From JBPOHE01 sp052035915 (GTDB lineage: Bacteria > Pseudomonadota > Gammaproteobacteria > Chromatiales > Chromatiaceae): 31,229 nt of DNA. Below are positions 30,322 through 31,229 of the stretch, in pieces. Every line of letters begins with the position of its first letter. Within the stretch, counting starts at the first letter, position 1. The stretch spans positions 1 through 31,229 of the forward strand of contig JBPOHE010000069.1 in the NCBI GenBank assembly GCA_052035915.1. Reading direction: 5' to 3'. The notes beneath the pieces were generated by a model. It did not search any database, had not been told where the DNA came from, and saw only the letters and a list, made by a program, of their open reading frames with translations. A program made the translations under genes and the position numbers.

Positions 30322-31229
30322 ATGAAACACGTGCTTGGCATCGACGTGGCGAAAACGAAACTGGATGTGGCGCTCCTGTTTCCCGATGGGAGGTGTCATA
30401 CCAAAGAGGTGGACAATACCGCCGCCGGTTTCGCGGTCCTGTCGGCGTGGCTGGCCAAGCGAGCCGTCGTTGACCTCCATGTTGGTATGGAGGCCACGGG
30501 TACGTACTGGGAGGCGGTGGCGGAGTACCTGGTCGACGCCGGGCATCGGGTAAGTGTCGTTAATCCGGCCCAGATCAAGGACTTCGGTGGCGCTTCGCTG
30601 GTGCGGACCAAAACCGATAAGGTCGATGCCCGCTTGATCGCCCGGTTCTGCCTGGTCCAGAACCCGGAACCCTGGTCGGTTCCTTCCCCCGCCTTGCGGG
30701 AACTCCGCGCCCTGGTGGCGCGACGCGAGGCCCTGATTGGCATGCGTACCCAGGAACAGAACCGCCTGCTGGTGGCCCGCGAAGTCGTGCGCGAGGGGAT
30801 CGAGGCCCACCTCACCCAGTTGGAACAGGCCATCACGGAGGTCGAGGCGGCCATTCATCGCAAAATCGACCAGGATCCCGATCTCAGGAATCAACGGGGG
30901 CTGCTTGACTCCATCCCCGGCCTGGGCGAGAAGACTATCCCCATCTTGCTGTCGCACATCGGCGGCGAGCCACGCTTTACCAAGGCCAAACAAGTCGCCG
31001 CTTACGCGGGCCTCGATCCTCGTCAGCATGAGTCCGGCAGTAGCGTGCGGGGAAAACCGCGTCTCTCGAAGATCGGCCATAGCGCTTTACGGAAAGCCCT
31101 GTACATGCCGGCCATGGTGACGATCACCAAAACGGGCTGGGGCAAGGCGTTCCGGGATCGTCTGGCCGCCGCCGGAAAACCATCTATGGTGATCATCGGC
31201 GCCATGATGCGAAAGCTCATCCATGTCGC
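30322..31229 (+). CDS. IS110-family transposase, 3' end cut by window
   Basis: The frame runs from ATG at 30322 (GAGGAAAAC upstream) to the window edge with 302 codons and no stop. IS110 proteins are about 320-350 residues, so perhaps 20-50 residues lie beyond. The N-terminal RuvC-like DEDD domain shows GIDVAKTKLDVALL, GMEATGTYWE and VRTKTDKVDARLIARF; the C-terminal Tnp_20 domain shows SIPGLGEKTIPILLSHIGG, AAYAGLDPRQHESGSSVRGK (with the likely catalytic Ser) and SKIGHSALRKALY. It is intact as far as visible and could be active. Confidence 0.94.
   Translation, partial: MKHVLGIDVAKTKLDVALLFPDGRCHTKEVDNTAAGFAVLSAWLAKRAVVDLHVGMEATGTYWEAVAEYLVDAGHRVSVVNPAQIKDFGGASLVRTKTDKVDARLIARFCLVQNPEPWSVPSPALRELRALVARREALIGMRTQEQNRLLVAREVVREGIEAHLTQLEQAITEVEAAIHRKIDQDPDLRNQRGLLDSIPGLGEKTIPILLSHIGGEPRFTKAKQVAAYAGLDPRQHESGSSVRGKPRLSKIGHSALRKALYMPAMVTITKTGWGKAFRDRLAAAGKPSMVIIGAMMRKLIHV

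Overview
The window looks like GC-rich chromosomal DNA from a gammaproteobacterium. The evidence is the sdhCDAB-sdhE-cptA order, DarP (YjgA), gammaproteobacterial MnmE, YchF, the aat/bpt pair and genes with short intergenic repeats. The repeat style recalls purple sulfur or other sulfur-oxidising Chromatiales, but that is an impression and not proof. No single gene fixes the genus.

Layout. 1-3.8 kb: a putative lipoprotein, mnmE and one small conserved-looking protein, all on the minus strand, with sparse coding and some palindromic repeats. 3.9-7.9 kb: a compact minus-strand succinate dehydrogenase operon, sdhC-sdhD-sdhA-sdhB, running on into the SDH flavinylation factor sdhE and the membrane protein cptA (ygfX). 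8.1-15.2 kb: darP (minus), then a tandem HD/HD-GYP protein, a membrane PAS histidine kinase with its overlapping FixJ/NarL-type regulator, and a UMF1-family MFS transporter (all plus). 15.2-16.95 kb: a repeat-rich stretch in which two inverted copies of a 149-bp MITE-like element flank an ArsR-rhodanese fusion gene.

16.95-25.35 kb: the most interesting part. It is a nine-gene minus-strand type I restriction-modification operon in the order hsdM, DUF2281-like small gene, mntA, hepT, hsdS, small gene, mntA, hepT, hsdR. Each hsd junction carries a complete MNT nucleotidyltransferase/HEPN RNase toxin-antitoxin pair preceded by a gene of about 72 codons, and every gene overlaps the next by 3-14 bases. 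The layout suggests a layered defence in which HEPN RNases back up or guard the restriction complex, by analogy with PrrC in the EcoprrI locus. That role is inference. hsdM also carries three palindromic repeats inside its reading frame.

25.5-29.9 kb: a possible frameshifted gene remnant, tRNA-Met with its terminator, ychF (minus), then a DUF482/GNAT gene, aat and bpt (plus), the last two being tRNA-dependent N-degron transferases. 29.9 kb to the end: MITE fragments and an IS110-family transposase cut by the window edge, with a structured 5' leader that could hold a bridge RNA.

A second notable pattern is a three-copy repeat built from two 17-bp GTTCTC-N5-GAGAAC palindromes whose starts lie exactly 41 bp apart (about 3.75, 10.27 and 15.53 kb). 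It looks like a dispersed operator/promoter or a non-autonomous element.
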